64,000 nucleotides of DNA, taken from Paenibacillus wynnii (lineage in GTDB: Bacteria > Bacillota > Bacilli > Paenibacillales > Paenibacillaceae). Below, one piece after another: positions 61,622 through 64,000 of the stretch. Made by a program: the position numbers and the translations under genes. The DNA lies in contig NZ_JQCR01000003.1 of assembly GCF_000757885.1 (NCBI RefSeq), forward strand, positions 2,046,001-2,110,000, read 5' to 3'. Every line of letters begins with the position of its first letter. Positions within the stretch are counted from its first letter, which is position 1. Under the pieces are notes generated by a model. It did not search any database and was not told the origin of the DNA. It worked only from the letters and a program-made list of their open reading frames with translations.

Positions 61622-61638
61622 AGACTAGACCAATAATT

Positions 61639-61678
61639 AAGGGTATCCCGCAGTCAAACTAGACTGTTGGATACCCTT
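61639..61678 (+). terminator. Terminator after msrAB
   Basis: AAGGGTATCC with GGATACCCTT (10 bp perfect), and inner GTC/GAC, 18 bp past the stop. The T run is weak. Confidence 0.75.
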
Positions 61679-61770
61679 CTTAGTTACCTAAATTTGTGTA
61701 TGAGAAGTACCTCCCCAGGTATCCGCTACAAATACGGCAAATCGTCTACCTACATCGTTTTCAATATATA

Positions 61771-61959
61771 TAGTTGCACAATGTACACTTATATTTCTCC
61801 CTTAGCACACTTTAGGTTGTTTAATTGCACTTTATACACTTATTTTTTGGTATTCCGGGGTTTAACCGGCATATTCATATTTTTAGTTGCACAAAGTACA
61901 TCTATCCATACATCTGAGCGCCAAAAGCTAGAAATACGTGTATAAAATACATCTATTTC
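61771..61959 (+). repeat. Degenerate short repeats of TAGTTGCACAAnGTACA type
   Basis: Units start at 61771 (TAGTTGCACAATGTACACTT), 61822 (TAATTGCACTTTATACACTT), 61884 (TAGTTGCACAAAGTACATCT) and a weaker one near 61929 (ATACGTGTATAAAATACATC). Spacing is irregular (51, 62, about 45 bp). The rest of 61679-62129 holds no gene or other feature I can support. Confidence 0.65.
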
Positions 61960-62129
61960 ACGGACTACGTCCGAGTTTTCGGTAGGCTCAAGAAGTTTGT
62001 GCCGTGTAAGTGGTCTTCAGCTCCTAGATATACCTCAAAAATAGCGGGTGAAATCCCTCTATGCCATAACGGATTTCTGTCCTTCTCGTCACCTGTCATG
62101 CACTGATTTTGGTGTTGAGCCGAATAACC

Positions 62130-63206
62130 TTATGGTTTATCCTCTGCCTCTGGCTGCTCCTTCTCTGGAACTCGATTAGTCACAGTAACGTTACGGTTCT
62201 GCTCCTCTAAAGGACGCTGACGGTTTCGCGCTGTTTTACGATACCAGAGTACTATAGCCAAAATCACCACTCCAGCAATTAAGATCGGCAAGGCTGCTGC
62301 CAATATAATTACAAGCCACTGGAACATAGTGGAGATGACGTTCAAACTGCCGTTAAGCGCATCGGAGGCCCGGTCGAGTAAAGGGCCTTGCTCTTTTTCT
62401 TTCTGAAGCGTAATACCCTCATCCGTCTGATACAGACGGAGCTCTACGGTTGAGAAGGACACGTTCTGATCAATATAACGCATTCTGCCTTTAATTTGTT
62501 CGATGGACTCCTGAATGGAGCCGAGTTCATTAGCAAATGCGACCAGATCGTTAGATTTCGTAGCTTTTTTCATAAATTCGATGTATTGGGCTTCCATAAG
62601 CTGTTTTGCTTTAAGACGAGACCCTAGATCCACATACTCTTCCGATACGTCTTTGCCCTCAATGTTTCTTTGTAGAGATTCGTTCTTAATCTTCTCCAGA
62701 TTGTTCAGGAAGGAGGAGAAACCGGAAGCGGGAACTTTTAGAATGAAGGTACCTCCCTGTTCCGCCTTGGACATATTCTCCGTAAAACCGATAATATAGC
62801 CTTGCGCTAAAGTGATCATATTTCGCACTTCACTTTGGGCCTTAGCATAATCTTTGACTTCCATTGTAAGATTTGCGCGGTAAATCAATTTTTTATTCAA
62901 GCCTGCAACCACGTCGTTTCCTGTAAAGCCTACACTTGTATCATTTACCTCAATTGCAGTAGTCGTAGAGGTATTTGAATCTTGGCTGCCGTCCGCGCCT
63001 GAATCTTCTTTAGTAGCACTTGCAGGAGCTTCTTGGGATGTGGATGCTTGATTTACGGTTGCTACATTAGAAGTTTCGGAATTCGCCATTGGCGCCGCCG
63101 CAGAATTTGATGCGCCCTTGGCAGAATTATTGTTGCCAGAACCGCACCCTGTCAATGTAATCATAAGTACTAATAAACAAATAGAATACTGACCCCACTT
63201 TTTCAT
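62130..63206 (-). CDS. DUF4349 domain lipoprotein
   Basis: A 358-residue surface lipoprotein anchored at both ends. The lipobox is MITLTGCGS. A Ser/Ala/Thr-rich linker runs to about residue 95. The DUF4349 domain (about 100-265) includes LIYRANLTMEVKDYAKAQSE and a coiled-coil stretch (ELGSIQESIEQIKGRMRYI). A transmembrane helix (LVIILAAALPILIAGVVILA) and a basic tail follow. ATG after AAGGGGG. The function of the family is unknown; it may respond to envelope stress. Confidence 0.9.
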   Translation of the reverse strand: MKKWGQYSICLLVLMITLTGCGSGNNNSAKGASNSAAAPMANSETSNVATVNQASTSQEAPASATKEDSGADGSQDSNTSTTTAIEVNDTSVGFTGNDVVAGLNKKLIYRANLTMEVKDYAKAQSEVRNMITLAQGYIIGFTENMSKAEQGGTFILKVPASGFSSFLNNLEKIKNESLQRNIEGKDVSEEYVDLGSRLKAKQLMEAQYIEFMKKATKSNDLVAFANELGSIQESIEQIKGRMRYIDQNVSFSTVELRLYQTDEGITLQKEKEQGPLLDRASDALNGSLNVISTMFQWLVIILAAALPILIAGVVILAIVLWYRKTARNRQRPLEEQNRNVTVTNRVPEKEQPEAEDKP

Positions 63207-63536
63207 TACTTTTCCCCCTTAGCTGGAATAACTAGCCAACATGCATAATACCATTCCATACTGCCGGACTATCTCTGATATTTATATTAATACCGGCCAT
63301 TGATTATTAGACGTTTCCAGTAGTTGGAAGGTTGCACTGACTCCCATGAAAAATACCCTCGATTCATAATGAATGAGGGTATTCTCGATTGAACAAGCTC
63401 CACCTTGTTCAACGGCTATTTATTTATGCTGTCCATTCACTGCAGGGAGGTGAACCCTCATGGCAAAAGACTTGTTTTTAAGAAGATTCCTTCTATCTTT
63501 ATCCATTTTATCAAGAGTGAGAACTATTATCAAGTG
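63207..63536. other. Gap between the DUF4349 gene and metE
   Basis: Contains the metE terminator at 63351-63384. The remainder has no supported coding region; a GGGAGG before a short plus-strand frame near 63447 is not convincing. Confidence 0.5.
63351..63384 (-). terminator. Intrinsic terminator downstream of metE
   Basis: Stem AATACCCTC with GAGGGTATT, with ATTCAT/ATGAAT pairing inside, followed by TTTTT on the minus strand. Confidence 0.85.
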
Positions 63537-64000
63537 CTAAATACGAACCGCCTTTTTCTTTTCTCTCGCTATAGCAGCGGCCTCCACCATATTACGGAGT
63601 GCTCCCTCTGTCTCCTCCCAGCCCCGAGTCTTAAGTCCGCAATCCGGATTAATCCAGAACTGCTCCGGCTTAAGAGCGAGTAGCGCTCGGTTAATATTAG
63701 AGGTCATTTCTTCAACGGTAGGTATCCGAGGACTGTGAATATCGTAAACACCCAGACCGATGCCTTTATCATACGCCTGCTCTTCGAAGCTTGCGATTAA
63801 TTCCCCATGGCTGCGGGAAGTTTCAATCGAAATGACATCTGCATCCATAGCAGAGATTGAATCAATCATGTCATTGAATTCGGCATAGCACATATGCGTA
63901 TGGATTTGTGTAGTATCTTTAACGTGATTAGTGGAAATACGAAACGCCTTTACTGCCCAGTCCAAATAGTTTTGATGGTCCCTGGTTTTAAGGGGAAGTC
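63537..64000 (-). CDS. metE: Cobalamin-independent methionine synthase, C-terminal part (partial)
   Basis: Only the last 150 or so residues are inside the window; the frame is open to the edge at 64000, so the 5' part lies beyond. Conserved catalytic-domain motifs are WAVKAFRISTNHVKD, THMCYAEFNDMIDSI (zinc-ligand Cys region), DVISIETSRSHGELI and WINPDCGLKTRGW (second zinc Cys). It transfers a methyl group from 5-methyltetrahydropteroyl-triglutamate to homocysteine. The protein ends AREKKKAVRI. A methionine-responsive leader, if any, would be outside the window. Confidence 0.95.
   Translation of the reverse strand, partial: LPLKTRDHQNYLDWAVKAFRISTNHVKDTTQIHTHMCYAEFNDMIDSISAMDADVISIETSRSHGELIASFEEQAYDKGIGLGVYDIHSPRIPTVEEMTSNINRALLALKPEQFWINPDCGLKTRGWEETEGALRNMVEAAAIAREKKKAVRI

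Noticed and set aside
61771..61959. Repeats after msrAB as a CRISPR array
   Set aside because: Units are degenerate with irregular spacing; no cas genes.

Overview
This is a chromosomal window from a spore-forming, facultatively anaerobic Firmicute, most probably a Paenibacillus. The signs are the efp/papA/yqhR/yqhQ/yqhO neighbourhood shared with Bacillus, a spore photoproduct lyase, secreted 'stalk' (copper amine oxidase N-terminal) proteins, two sugar ABC transporters each paired with a YesM/YesN-type two-component system, a T-box leader before metG, and decayed IS1182-family elements. No rRNA, tRNA, prophage or CRISPR array was seen. Most genes lie on the minus strand.

Layout. 1-2.6 kb: a YitT-type membrane protein, then a decayed IS1182 element and two copies of a palindromic repeat. 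2.6-12.3 kb: aspartokinase, EF-P, Xaa-Pro peptidase, yqhR, yqhQ, a patatin phospholipase, a secreted GHL10-like protein, mntR and splB. 12.3-19.6 kb: ccdA, a zinc uptake system (znuB, znuC, znuA) with paired Zur-type operators, metG with its T-box, yidD and zur. 19.7-28.1 kb: a secreted PKD/stalk protein and sugar transporter 1 with its kinase and regulator. 28.4-34.4 kb: the fermentation genes pflA, pflB and adhE. 34.9-41.5 kb: sugar transporter 2 with its kinase and regulator. 41.6-42.4 kb: a patchwork of repeats. 42.4-57.9 kb: hmp, an esterase, pgmB and two GH65 phosphorylases, an Fnr regulator, a small IS1182-derived element, nirC-nirD-nirB, a lipoprotein, ric and an unrecognised gene. 58.1-64 kb: a YodB-like regulator, an oxidoreductase, a TVP38-type membrane protein, an MsrA-MsrB fusion, a DUF4349 lipoprotein and the 3' end of metE, which runs off the window.

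How the parts fit. The 28-57 kb stretch reads as an anaerobic island. It encodes an Fnr with a C-terminal CxxCx4C iron-sulfur motif. TGTGA-N6-TCACA-type palindromes lie upstream of pflB, adhE, hmp, nirB, ric and the GH65/fnr divergent region. In pflB, adhE, hmp, nirB and the GH65 direction the palindrome centre lies about 40-42 bp before the start implied by a -10-like hexamer. This suggests one local regulon joining mixed-acid fermentation, nitrite ammonification, NO detoxification, Fe-S repair and possibly disaccharide phosphorolysis.

The most unusual signal is a dispersed palindromic element, five copies, two of them inside IS1182-derived sequences. Its main stem shows compensatory base changes. 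In three copies a second hairpin follows that places the transposase start codon, or the matching ATG, in its loop. One IS1182-derived copy has inserted at the end of nirC and supplies its last six codons and stop.
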